A stretch of 13,050 bases of DNA from Verrucomicrobiota bacterium (GCA_022709625.1 JAKLIL010000008.1:1-13050); one strand, 5' to 3'. Counted from the stretch's first letter, positions 1 through 5,505 are shown. Notes: a model not told the origin generated them from the sequence alone. Program-made: numbers and translations.

Positions 1-21
1 CTAATCCCGCTCCCCGATGCG

Positions 22-52
22 GCGGGAGGCCCTCGGCCTCCCGCTTTTTTTT
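22..52 (+). terminator. Intrinsic terminator of an upstream gene outside the window
   Basis: A perfect 10-bp GC-rich stem (22-31 with 35-44) and a 3-nt loop are followed at once by eight T residues (45-52). The T run lies on the plus strand only, so this ends a plus-strand transcript entering from the left. A TAA at 2-4 could be the stop of that gene, but its frame cannot be tested here. The S1 nuclease gene converges from the other side and has no T-run on its own strand. Confidence 0.9.
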
Positions 53-72
53 CGCCGTTCAATGCGCCGGCG

Positions 73-1035
73 TTACGGGGAGGGTGCCGGCGTCTCTCCG
101 ATCGGGGCGGGCGCCGGGTCCGGCGGAGGCGGCGGCACGTATTCCGGATCGAGCGCCGCGTTCAGCATGCGCGCGAGGCGCACGCCGGCCTTCTCCAACT
201 GTTCCTGCACCAGCGGCAGCCGCGCATCAATGTAGTTCTCGCTCGTCAGGTCCATGCCGGGGCGCGACCACTTGAACGGCAGGCTCGTTCCGTCGGGCCA
301 GCGGTAGGCCTCTTTGCGTGCCCGCCAGTAGCTGTCGATCGCCCAGTTCAGCGGCTGGCCCTGGCTCCATTTGCGTAACTGACCGGGGGAAATGCCCGCG
401 ACGAGATCCGCGGCGAACTGCGCGCGGTCGCGCCCGGCCATCAGTTCGTACACCATGTATTCGTCCCACACGCTATGGAGATCGGGCAGGCGCTCCTGCG
501 TGGCGTCGGCGTCGATGGAAAAATGCCGGCCGCGGAACGAATGCACCGGAATCATGTTGCCGCCCATGTCGCCGTAGCGGTAGGCGCAATGCAGCGGCTG
601 GTGCAGATCGGCCACGAAATGCACGAGAAACCGGAGGGCGTCCAGTTTCCGCGCGGAGTTCGTCCCCGGCGTCGCCAGTTCTTTCTGCCAGCGTGCCACC
701 TGATTCACAACGTCTTCCCCGTCCGCCGGCAACTCCAGTTTGAAGATTTGGTCGTATTTTTCCGTGGCATTGAATTCCACAAAGTGCCACTTGGCGTTTT
801 CCGGATAGACGGATTCGTATTCCTTGTTGCCGCGGATCGCGTCGGGCCAACTGGAAACCTCGAAATTCCCCGGTTCCGCGCCCTGGAGGATTTCCCGTAC
901 CCGCGCCTGGGCATTCGTGGTCAGATAGTACGCGGCGACGTCGCCCACGGCCGTATGGCCTTCCGGCCCCCACGCCCAGGCGCAGGTCGCCGCCAACCAC
1001 GCCAACGTTCCGATCCATGCCATCGTTCTCGCCAT
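73..1035 (-). CDS. Secreted S1/P1-type zinc-dependent nuclease
   Basis: This 320-aa protein belongs to the S1/P1 nuclease family (single-strand nucleases and 3'-nucleotidases with a three-zinc site). A signal peptide (residues 1-21, ending AWA) precedes Trp22, which becomes the N-terminal zinc ligand after cleavage. All nine family ligands can be placed: W22, H27 (WGPEGH), D65 (SWPDAI), H84 (WHF), H139, D143 and H149 (HFVADLHQPLH), then H187 and D191 (LHSVWD). It should therefore be active and exported. The C-terminus carries a proline-rich tail of about 25 residues (about 295-320) beyond the catalytic fold. I chose ATG 1035 because AAGAGG lies 6-7 nt upstream on the minus strand and it gives a short, normal signal peptide. 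The longer reading from 1122 adds a basic stretch with no homology. A TTGACG-17-TAGCTT promoter candidate lies at 1061-1089. The likely role is scavenging extracellular nucleic acid (inference). Confidence 0.93.
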   Translation of the reverse strand: MARTMAWIGTLAWLAATCAWAWGPEGHTAVGDVAAYYLTTNAQARVREILQGAEPGNFEVSSWPDAIRGNKEYESVYPENAKWHFVEFNATEKYDQIFKLELPADGEDVVNQVARWQKELATPGTNSARKLDALRFLVHFVADLHQPLHCAYRYGDMGGNMIPVHSFRGRHFSIDADATQERLPDLHSVWDEYMVYELMAGRDRAQFAADLVAGISPGQLRKWSQGQPLNWAIDSYWRARKEAYRWPDGTSLPFKWSRPGMDLTSENYIDARLPLVQEQLEKAGVRLARMLNAALDPEYVPPPPPDPAPAPIGETPAPSP

Positions 1036-1060
1036 GCGTCGCCTCTTTTCGCAATCGACC

Positions 1061-1089
1061 AAGCTACGGCAACAATCTCCCCGCGTCAA
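1061..1089 (-). promoter_or_regulatory. Candidate promoter of the S1/P1 nuclease gene
   Basis: Reading the minus strand, TTGACG (1084-1089, five of six consensus) is followed after 17 bp by TAGCTT (1061-1066, weak). Transcription would start about 20 nt before the chosen ATG, leaving room for the ribosome site. The -10 box is poor, but it resembles the TAG-type -10 boxes elsewhere in the window. Confidence 0.4.
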
Positions 1090-1406
1090 CCGGCGCCGGC
1101 CGCGATCGCAGGGCCAACGCATCTACATCTTCCGATCCATTCAACGCCAAGGGCGCCAGCGGCGCGAGAGGAACGCAAACGCCGGATCCTTTCAGCTGAA
1201 ATGAAATCGAAATCATGTTTTCTCCTGCCGCTTTCCAAAAAACCAACCCTCCAATTCCGGAACATGGACGCCATGGCCCGATTTCGCCCTCTGGCGTTTG
1301 CGCATCTTTTGCGTCAATGGCGTCTCTTGCGATAAAGGGCTGTTCGGTCCAATGCGGATTTCGGAGGGTTTTGATGCGTTTGCCCTGGCCGCGATCGCCG
1401 GCGTCC
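1090..1406. other. Intergenic region between divergent genes, no gene seen
   Basis: No reading frame here looks coding on either strand. The segment is more AT-rich in its middle, with three GAAAT copies at 1198-1202, 1203-1207 and 1209-1213, an A6 tract near 1237-1242, and three TTGCG words at 1298, 1309 and 1327. A good Shine-Dalgarno sequence (GGAGGG, 1363-1368) lies 5 nt before ATG 1374, which opens a 28-codon frame described in the findings. No terminator-type hairpin was seen. Confidence 0.5.
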
Positions 1407-1435
1407 TTGACCTATCCCGCCCCCAAGGGTATTTT
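1407..1435 (+). promoter_or_regulatory. Candidate promoter of the CoA-binding protein gene
   Basis: TTGACC (1407-1412, five of six) is followed after exactly 17 bp by TATTTT (1430-1435, four of six). Transcription would begin near 1442, giving a leader of about 15 nt that contains only a weak purine-rich stretch before ATG 1457. Confidence 0.5.
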
Positions 1436-1456
1436 GCCATCGAAGCGGAAAATGCC

Positions 1457-1822
1457 ATGAACGTCGCCGTTCTCGGAGCCAGCAACAAGCCCGAACGCTA
1501 CAGCCACCAGGCCGTGGTCCTGTTGGCGCACAAAGGCCACGCCGTGTATCCCATCCATCCCGCCTTGGCGGACATCGAAGGCCGGCGGGTCTTCCCGCGC
1601 CTGGCCGACGTGCCCGTGCCCCTGCACACCGTCTCGATGTACGTCTCGCCAACCCACTCGACCCAGTTGGCCCACGACATTCTCGCCGTCCGCCCCGCGC
1701 GCGTCGTCTTCAATCCCGGCACGGAAAATCCGGATCTGGAGGCACGACTCGCCGCCGCCGGCATCCAAGTCGTCCACGCCTGTACGCTCGTACTGCTCCG
1801 CACCGGCCAGTTCGGCGACTGA
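1457..1822 (+). CDS. CoA-binding (Rossmann-fold) protein, YccU-like
   Basis: This 121-aa protein is a stand-alone CoA-binding domain (CoA_binding_2 type, as in YccU). It begins directly with the dinucleotide-fold strand and glycine loop (MNVAVLGASNKPERYS, residues 1-16). It also has the conserved GHAVYPIHP near 27-35, the NPGTEN motif near 90 and the CTLVLLRTGQF ending. The length is that of the whole family, so it is complete. The family is cytoplasmic. Its members bind CoA or acyl-CoA, and the cellular role is not settled. ATG 1457 is chosen because the conserved fold starts there; the frame stays open upstream to about 1298 but that part shows no homology. The start lacks a strong ribosome site, so it may rely on the short leader from the 1407-1435 promoter, or on coupling to the small frame ending in ATGA at 1457-1460. 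It is divergent from the nuclease gene. Confidence 0.9.
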   Translation: MNVAVLGASNKPERYSHQAVVLLAHKGHAVYPIHPALADIEGRRVFPRLADVPVPLHTVSMYVSPTHSTQLAHDILAVRPARVVFNPGTENPDLEARLAAAGIQVVHACTLVLLRTGQFGD

Positions 1823-1852
1823 CATCCGCCCGGAAACGCGCCGTCCCGCAAT

Positions 1853-1884
1853 TTGCTTTTCTTCAGGCGGCCGCGGCGTAGACT
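1853..1884 (+). promoter_or_regulatory. Weak candidate promoter of the DMT permease gene
   Basis: TAGACT (1879-1884) is a plausible -10 box. The -35 is ambiguous: TTGCTT (1853-1858) is 20 bp away, which is too far, while TTTTCT (1857-1862) is at 16 bp. The ATG at 1895 would be only a few nt after the transcription start, so the mRNA would be nearly leaderless. Confidence 0.25.
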
Positions 1885-1894
1885 GCACCGCCCG

Positions 1895-2815
1895 ATGGCT
1901 CCCTCGGCCCAATTCCGTACATGGTCGCTCGCCGTGCTGGCGATGCTCGCCGCCCTGTTTTTCTGGTCGGTCGTGCCGTTGTTCCTCGAACACTTCACCC
2001 ACCGGCTCGATCCGTGGACGGTGAACGGCGCGCGCTATTTCTGCGCGGCGGCGTTCTGGCTGCCGTTCGTGCTCCGCACCCTTGGCGGCATGGCGGCCCC
2101 CGCCTGCCGCGCCGTGGGGCGGGCCGCGCTGGCACCGGCTGCGGCGCACGTCGCCAGCCAAGTTTTTTTCGGCCTGGCACCCTATTACAACAACGCCACC
2201 ATCCTGAACTTCGGCTGCCGCCTGTCGATCCCCTTCGCCACGCTGTTCGGCTTTTGGTTGCTGAAAAGCGAACGCCCGCTGATGCGTTCGGGTCTGTTCT
2301 GGCTGGGAATGCTGTGCGCGCTCGGCGGGTTCCTGCTGATGTTCCGGGGCGGATTCGGCACCGACAGCACCTCGGCGGCGGGCATGCTGGCGCTGCTGGG
2401 ATTCGCCGTGGCCTGGGGCCTTTACGTGGTGTTCGTCCGCCGCAATCTGGCGGGCTATCCCGCGCACCTTTCCTACGGCATCGTCAGCCTGCTGACCTGT
2501 TTGGGCCTGCTGGCGCTCATGGTCGCCTTTGGGGATTGGCGCGAGTTGGGGCGGCTGGGCCCGGCCGACTGGGTCTGGCTGGCGCTCTCCGCGCTGATCG
2601 GGTTGACCCTGGGCCACGTCTTCTACTACCGCGCCATCCTCGTCATGGGCCCCATTGCGTCCGAAGGCGGCATGCTGCTGATTCCCTTCCAAACCGCCAT
2701 CCTCGCGCACATTCTGCTCGGCGAGCGCCTCGCCCCGGCCCAATGGGCGGCCGGCGGCTTCCTGGTCCTGGGGTGCGCGCTGCTGCTGCGCGCGCGGTTC
2801 GCGCTGCGGGAATGA
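1895..2815 (+). CDS. EamA/DMT-family inner-membrane transporter
   Basis: This 306-aa integral membrane protein has the two-repeat, ten-helix plan of the drug/metabolite transporter superfamily. The first helix is at about residues 12-32. Each half has the family's pattern of short hydrophobic helices joined by basic loops. The first half ends with the typical LLKSERP turn, and the second half ends with LLGERLAPAQWAAGGFLVLGCALLL, the usual EamA ending. Members export or import small metabolites such as amino acids, purines or sugars; the substrate cannot be told from sequence. The start at ATG 1895 is the natural one. A TTG start at 1853 would add 14 basic residues, but that segment is more likely promoter. 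No Shine-Dalgarno sequence is visible, which agrees with a nearly leaderless mRNA. It starts 72 bp after the CoA-binding gene and could also be read from that promoter. Confidence 0.9.
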   Translation: MAPSAQFRTWSLAVLAMLAALFFWSVVPLFLEHFTHRLDPWTVNGARYFCAAAFWLPFVLRTLGGMAAPACRAVGRAALAPAAAHVASQVFFGLAPYYNNATILNFGCRLSIPFATLFGFWLLKSERPLMRSGLFWLGMLCALGGFLLMFRGGFGTDSTSAAGMLALLGFAVAWGLYVVFVRRNLAGYPAHLSYGIVSLLTCLGLLALMVAFGDWRELGRLGPADWVWLALSALIGLTLGHVFYYRAILVMGPIASEGGMLLIPFQTAILAHILLGERLAPAQWAAGGFLVLGCALLLRARFALRE

Positions 2816-2836
2816 ACCCGTGCCTCCGCCGCGGTC

Positions 2837-2866
2837 TTGACTTGGCGTCGCGCCCTTTGGCATAGT
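2837..2866 (+). promoter_or_regulatory. Promoter of tRNA-Thr
   Basis: TTGACT (2837-2842, five of six) and CATAGT (2861-2866, four of six) are separated by 18 bp. They sit just ahead of the tRNA, whose first base is at 2882, implying a 5' leader of about 8-9 nt to be removed by RNase P. Confidence 0.55.
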
Positions 2867-2881
2867 CCGCCTCGCATTGGC

Positions 2882-2954
2882 GCCAAAGTAGCTCAGCTGG
2901 CAGAGCACCGCATTCGTAATGCGACGGTCGTCGGTTCGAATCCGACCTTTGGCT
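2882..2954 (+). tRNA. tRNA-Thr (anticodon CGU)
   Basis: This is a 73-nt cloverleaf. The 7-bp acceptor stem is GCCAAAG (2882-2888) with CTTTGGC (2947-2953). The D-stem is GCTC/GAGC, the anticodon loop TTCGTAA gives anticodon CGT for ACG threonine codons, and the T arm is GTCGG-TTCGAAT-CCGAC. The discriminator base is T2954. The next bases are CCG, so CCA is not encoded and must be added by a nucleotidyltransferase. Positions 27 and 43 form a C-A mismatch at the top of the anticodon stem; the other four pairs are canonical. No intrinsic terminator was seen directly downstream. Confidence 0.97.
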
Positions 2955-3025
2955 CCGCTCTTTCTCCGGCCGAACTTCAGGCTCTCCCCCAACGCTCGGT
3001 GGATCGCCAGGGCCCGCAAAGGGAC

Positions 3026-3054
3026 TTGATCGGCGACAGGAAAGCGGGAAAAAT
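3026..3054 (+). promoter_or_regulatory. Weak candidate promoter of the zinc-ribbon gene
   Basis: TTGATC (3026-3031) and AAAAAT (3049-3054) are separated by 17 bp, and each matches four of six consensus bases. Transcription would begin about 68 nt before ATG 3129. No structured leader was recognised in that stretch. Confidence 0.25.
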
Positions 3055-3128
3055 ACACGGCATCATGATTGCCTTGCCCCTCCTACGCGAACAGTGGCCG
3101 GCGGGAGCCTGATTTTCGGGAGTCCGCC

Positions 3129-3587
3129 ATGCCGATCTACGAATACGAATGCGGAAAGTGCGGCCGGGTGCTGAAGTTCCTGGTGCGCAGCGTGGCCGGC
3201 CACGCGCCGCCGGCCTGTCCCAAGTGCGGCCAGGCGGGGATGAAACGCGTGCTGTCGGGTTTCGCCACGCCGAAAAGGGAGCGGAAATCCGCCCCCGAAT
3301 CCGCGCCCGCCGCGGCGAGGGACGACGTGCCGCCCGGCATGGACCGCATGATGGCCGAGGCCGAGGGCCTCGACGAAAACGATCCCCGCGCCATGGGGCG
3401 CTTCATGCGCAAGATGGCCGAGCAAACCGGCGAGCCGCTGCCCGCGGAGATGAACGAGGTCGTCCGCCGCCTGGAGGCCGGCGAAGATCCCAAACGGATC
3501 GAGGAGCAAATGGGCGACTTGATGGACGACGAAGGTGGCGATCCAGGCGGAACCGGGGGCGGCGACGACACGCTCTACGACGGGTGA
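3129..3587 (+). CDS. FmdB-family zinc-ribbon protein with acidic helical tail
   Basis: This 152-aa protein opens with MPIYEYECGKCG, the FmdB/CxxC regulatory-protein signature. The zinc ribbon uses two CxxC pairs at C8/C11 and C30/C33, followed by the usual MKRVLSGF end of the ribbon at about 38-46. The rest (about 47-152) is low-complexity and charged. It includes a predicted amphipathic helical part (about 70-135, with DENDPRAMGRFMRKMAEQTG and ERRLEAGEDP-like turns) and a Gly/Asp-rich end. The biochemical role of these proteins is not established; zinc binding is expected from the cysteines. ATG 3129 is fixed by GGGAG 6 nt upstream and by the family N-terminus, although the frame is open further up. 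It lies 76 bp before the HD-domain gene on the same strand, so a two-gene operon is possible. Confidence 0.88.
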   Translation: MPIYEYECGKCGRVLKFLVRSVAGHAPPACPKCGQAGMKRVLSGFATPKRERKSAPESAPAAARDDVPPGMDRMMAEAEGLDENDPRAMGRFMRKMAEQTGEPLPAEMNEVVRRLEAGEDPKRIEEQMGDLMDDEGGDPGGTGGGDDTLYDG

Positions 3588-3663
3588 ACCGTCTCCGGGG
3601 CGCCGCAGCCGCATGGGAGCGGCGACACCCGTCGATCGACACATAACCAGAGGACCGAAACCC

Positions 3664-4260
3664 ATGGAAACCAAGCGCGCCCAAGCCATCCAGCATCTGG
3701 CCGGACGGAAATCCCCGCCCATCGTGGAGGTCTTCTACGAGTTCAACCACCTGAAGACGCTCTACCGCCAAGGCTGGCTGCGCGCCGGCATCCCCAAGGA
3801 ACATTGCGAAACGGTTGCGGAACATTCCCTGGGCGTGGCCCTGCTGGCGTTCTTCCTCGCGGACAGCCATTTCCCGCATCTGGACAAGTGGAAACTCGTG
3901 CGGATGGGTCTGCTGCACGACTTCGGCGAAATCTACGCCGGCGACATCGTGCCCGGCAAAATGCCGGCGGCGGAAAAGCACGCGCGGGAGCGGCAATCCG
4001 TCGAACGCGTATTCGCCAAACTGCCGCGCGGCAAGGATTATCTGGAAGTCTGGGAGGAATTCGAAGCGGGGCGCACGGCCGAGGCGCGTTTCCTGCGGGA
4101 AATCGACCGGCTGGAAATGGCGCTGCAAGCCAGCGTGTTCGAGCATGAATTCCCGGTCGATTTGTCCGCGTTTTTCGACTCAGCCGACCAGGCGCTCACG
4201 ACGGGCGAACTGCGCGACATGCTCGCGGCCCTCCGGAATCTACGGCCGGGCCGGACATGA
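3664..4260 (+). CDS. HD-domain hydrolase, YfbR/HDDC2-type 5'-deoxynucleotidase-like
   Basis: This 198-aa protein belongs to the HD_3 branch of HD phosphohydrolases, which includes bacterial YfbR and human HDDC2 (dephosphorylation of deoxynucleoside 5'-monophosphates). Motifs in order are R35 with GW at 37-38 in the substrate region, H54 in VAEHS, H85-D86 in LLHDFGE with E89, GDI at 93-95, and the distal metal-ligand aspartate D148 in REIDRLE. All expected metal ligands are present, so it should be active and cytoplasmic. Which nucleotide it prefers is inference. ATG 3664 has AGAGGA about 9 nt upstream. The longer frame from 3535 overlaps the zinc-ribbon gene and has no homology. Transcription may come from the upstream gene, as I see no promoter in the 76-bp gap. 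A 6-bp GCCGGC hairpin follows the stop but has no T run. Confidence 0.88.
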   Translation: METKRAQAIQHLAGRKSPPIVEVFYEFNHLKTLYRQGWLRAGIPKEHCETVAEHSLGVALLAFFLADSHFPHLDKWKLVRMGLLHDFGEIYAGDIVPGKMPAAEKHARERQSVERVFAKLPRGKDYLEVWEEFEAGRTAEARFLREIDRLEMALQASVFEHEFPVDLSAFFDSADQALTTGELRDMLAALRNLRPGRT

Positions 4261-4330
4261 TTCGCCCGCCGCGGCAATCCCTGCGCCGGCATTGCCGGCA
4301 TTGTCCAAAAAATATCTTGTCAGCGGGGGG

Positions 4331-4358
4331 TTGACATTCCCCACGGGGGGGTTATATT
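4331..4358 (+). promoter_or_regulatory. Strong sigma-70 promoter of the small RNA
   Basis: TTGACA (4331-4336, perfect) is followed after 16 bp by TATATT (4353-4358, five of six). This is the best consensus match in the window. The spacer holds a run of seven G (4345-4351), and a run of six G lies just upstream (4325-4330). A second perfect TTGACA (4357-4362) overlaps the -10 box but has no good -10 partner. Transcription is expected near 4365. Confidence 0.75.
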
Positions 4359-4364
4359 GACAAC

Positions 4365-4542
4365 GCAAATTGGGGATTCACTTAGTTGTTTCCCCATGTT
4401 CTTTTCCAGCGAATTTGTACGACTTGCTGCTAACCACGCAGCAAGCAGATGGGAATACGGAGATCCCCCCATACTCCGCCCGTCTGCATTCATCCGTGCC
4501 AGGCTACCCCCCCCCCGATAATGCCTGGCACGGACCTTTTTT
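4365..4542 (+). ncRNA. Unrecognised structured small RNA with C-rich loops
   Basis: About 178 nt lie between a strong promoter and an intrinsic terminator, and the next gene is on the opposite strand, so this is a free-standing transcript rather than a leader. Almost all of it pairs. Hairpin 1 joins CAAATT (4366-4371) with AATTTG (4412-4417) and GGGGA (4372-4376) with TCCCC (4391-4395). Hairpin 2 is a perfect 8-bp stem (4423-4430 with 4438-4445) around a 7-nt loop. Hairpin 3 has a 9-bp stem (4445-4453 with 4479-4487, one G-U pair), a 4-nt bulge, then CGGAG/CTCCG (4458-4462 with 4474-4478) and an 11-nt loop containing C6. The terminator hairpin has C10 in its loop. It lacks the marks of tmRNA, SRP RNA, RNase P RNA and 6S RNA known to me. 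The function is unknown; a trans-acting antisense RNA is my best guess. Confidence 0.65.
4493..4542 (+). terminator. Intrinsic terminator with a poly-C loop
   Basis: A perfect 12-bp stem pairs 4493-4504 with 4523-4534. The 18-nt loop contains ten consecutive C (4507-4516). After CC come six T (4537-4542). The T run is on the plus strand, so it terminates the small RNA. It is not a proper terminator for the convergent nucleotidyltransferase gene. Confidence 0.9.
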
Positions 4543-4563
4543 ACCCCTGAAGGGCCAAGCGGA

Positions 4564-5469
4564 TTACAGTTGGGCGGGATATTCGCCGGCGGCAACCAAG
4601 GCGCGGATGGCGGCCTGCACGGTGGCCTTGTCTTCGCGGTAGGTCACGCCAAACCACCGCGACGTCGTCTCCAGCACCTTGACCGTGCCGCGCCCGGACC
4701 GGATCAGGCCATCCACCACGGACGGAATCGTGAATTCCTTTTTCGGCGAGGCGCCCCCCTCCCCCCGGAGAAACCGATCGAATGCCGTTTCCAGTTCTTG
4801 GAACACCGACGACATGAAACCCCAGCAATTCATCGACACCGGCTCGCGGCCCGTCAGGGGCGTTGGCGGCGCACCTTCCGGTTCGTCCCACAGCGTGCCG
4901 TCGGCATGGCGGGAGATTTTCGTCCGTTCCTGGATGCCGGCCAGCAGGCGGTCCGAGCCGCACAGGCACACGCCGCGGCTGACGCTGCCGTGTTCCGAAA
5001 GCGTTTGGCCCAGTTGAAACGCCACCATGCAATGGGCCGCGGGATTTTTTTCGGACATCAAATGGCTTGCCAAGGCGCGGAACGAAGCCGCGCCGTAGAA
5101 ATCGTCGGCGTTGATGGCCGCAAACGGGCCGGAAATCTCGCGGCGGCCGGCGCGAATGGCGTGGGCAGTGCCCCACGGCTTGGCGCGGCCGGCCGGTGCC
5201 GCGAAACCCGGCGGCACGTCGGCCAAATCCTGGAAGACGTATGCGCACGGCAAGCGCCGTTCCCAGCGGGCGCCGACGCGTTCGCGGAAGGGGCCTTCGA
5301 TGTCGCGCCGGATCACGAAGACGGCGCGCCCGAAGCCGGCGCGGAGGGCGTCGCACAACGAATAATCCAGCACGATTTCGCCCGCGGGGCCCACGGGCTC
5401 GATTTGCTTGAGGCCGCCGTAGCGGCTGCCGATGCCGGCGGCCAGAATCAACAAGGTGGGCGATTCCAT
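4564..5469 (-). CDS. Nucleotidyltransferase (NTP-transferase fold, sugar-nucleotide type)
   Basis: This 301-aa protein has the GT-A-like nucleotidyltransferase fold of NDP-sugar synthases and related MobA-like enzymes. The nucleotide-binding signature LILAAGIGSRYGGLKQ is at residues 7-22, with G12, G14, R16 and K21 in place. KPWGTAHA at 97-104 and NADDFYG at 120-126 give the base-contacting and metal-binding parts. The C-terminal WFGVTYREDK, about 30 residues before the end, matches a family of stand-alone transferases often annotated only as nucleotidyltransferase family protein. It probably activates a sugar or polyol phosphate with an NTP; the substrate is unknown. The start ATG 5469 is fixed by the conserved N-terminus, and there is no Shine-Dalgarno sequence. 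A TATAGT -10 box ends 7 nt before the ATG, so the message is probably leaderless. It is divergent from the DUF4412-like gene and convergent with the small RNA. Confidence 0.88.
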   Translation of the reverse strand: MESPTLLILAAGIGSRYGGLKQIEPVGPAGEIVLDYSLCDALRAGFGRAVFVIRRDIEGPFRERVGARWERRLPCAYVFQDLADVPPGFAAPAGRAKPWGTAHAIRAGRREISGPFAAINADDFYGAASFRALASHLMSEKNPAAHCMVAFQLGQTLSEHGSVSRGVCLCGSDRLLAGIQERTKISRHADGTLWDEPEGAPPTPLTGREPVSMNCWGFMSSVFQELETAFDRFLRGEGGASPKKEFTIPSVVDGLIRSGRGTVKVLETTSRWFGVTYREDKATVQAAIRALVAAGEYPAQL

Positions 5470-5476
5470 GCGCGGG

Positions 5477-5505
5477 ACTATACCGCGAACGTTCCCGCGG
5501 GAAAA
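5477..5505 (-). promoter_or_regulatory. Promoter of the nucleotidyltransferase gene (leaderless)
   Basis: On the minus strand, TTTTCC (5500-5505) is followed after 17 bp by TATAGT (5477-5482, five of six). The -10 box ends only 7 nt before the ATG at 5469, so transcription should begin at or next to the start codon. The -35 matches consensus at three positions only. Confidence 0.45.

Noticed and set aside
1412..3058. 548-codon minus-strand frame across the CoA-binding, DMT and tRNA genes
   Set aside because: It runs antisense to three well-supported features and its translation is Gln/Arg/Gly-rich low complexity.
2837..3112. 91-codon plus-strand frame across the tRNA region
   Set aside because: It contains the phrase AKVAQLAEHRIRNATVVGSN, the well-known false translation of a tRNA gene. 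The cloverleaf explains the sequence.
4285..4299. GCCGGC-ATT-GCCGGC hairpin after the HD-domain gene as an intrinsic terminator
   Set aside because: There is no T run after the stem on either strand. An A6 tract follows instead, so at most it is a pause or mRNA-end structure.
4396..4521. 41-codon frame inside the small RNA (ATG 4396, TAA 4519-4521)
   Set aside because: It has no ribosome site (TTTCCCC precedes the ATG and is itself paired), ends inside the terminator loop through a proline run encoded by C10, and shows no recognisable protein features. A dual-function RNA is possible but not supported.
4365..4542. Small RNA as 6S RNA, tmRNA, SRP RNA or a riboswitch
   Set aside because: There is no long closing stem with a central bubble as in 6S, no tRNA-like ends as in tmRNA and no GGAAGCAGCC-type SRP loop. 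No gene follows on the same strand for a riboswitch to control.
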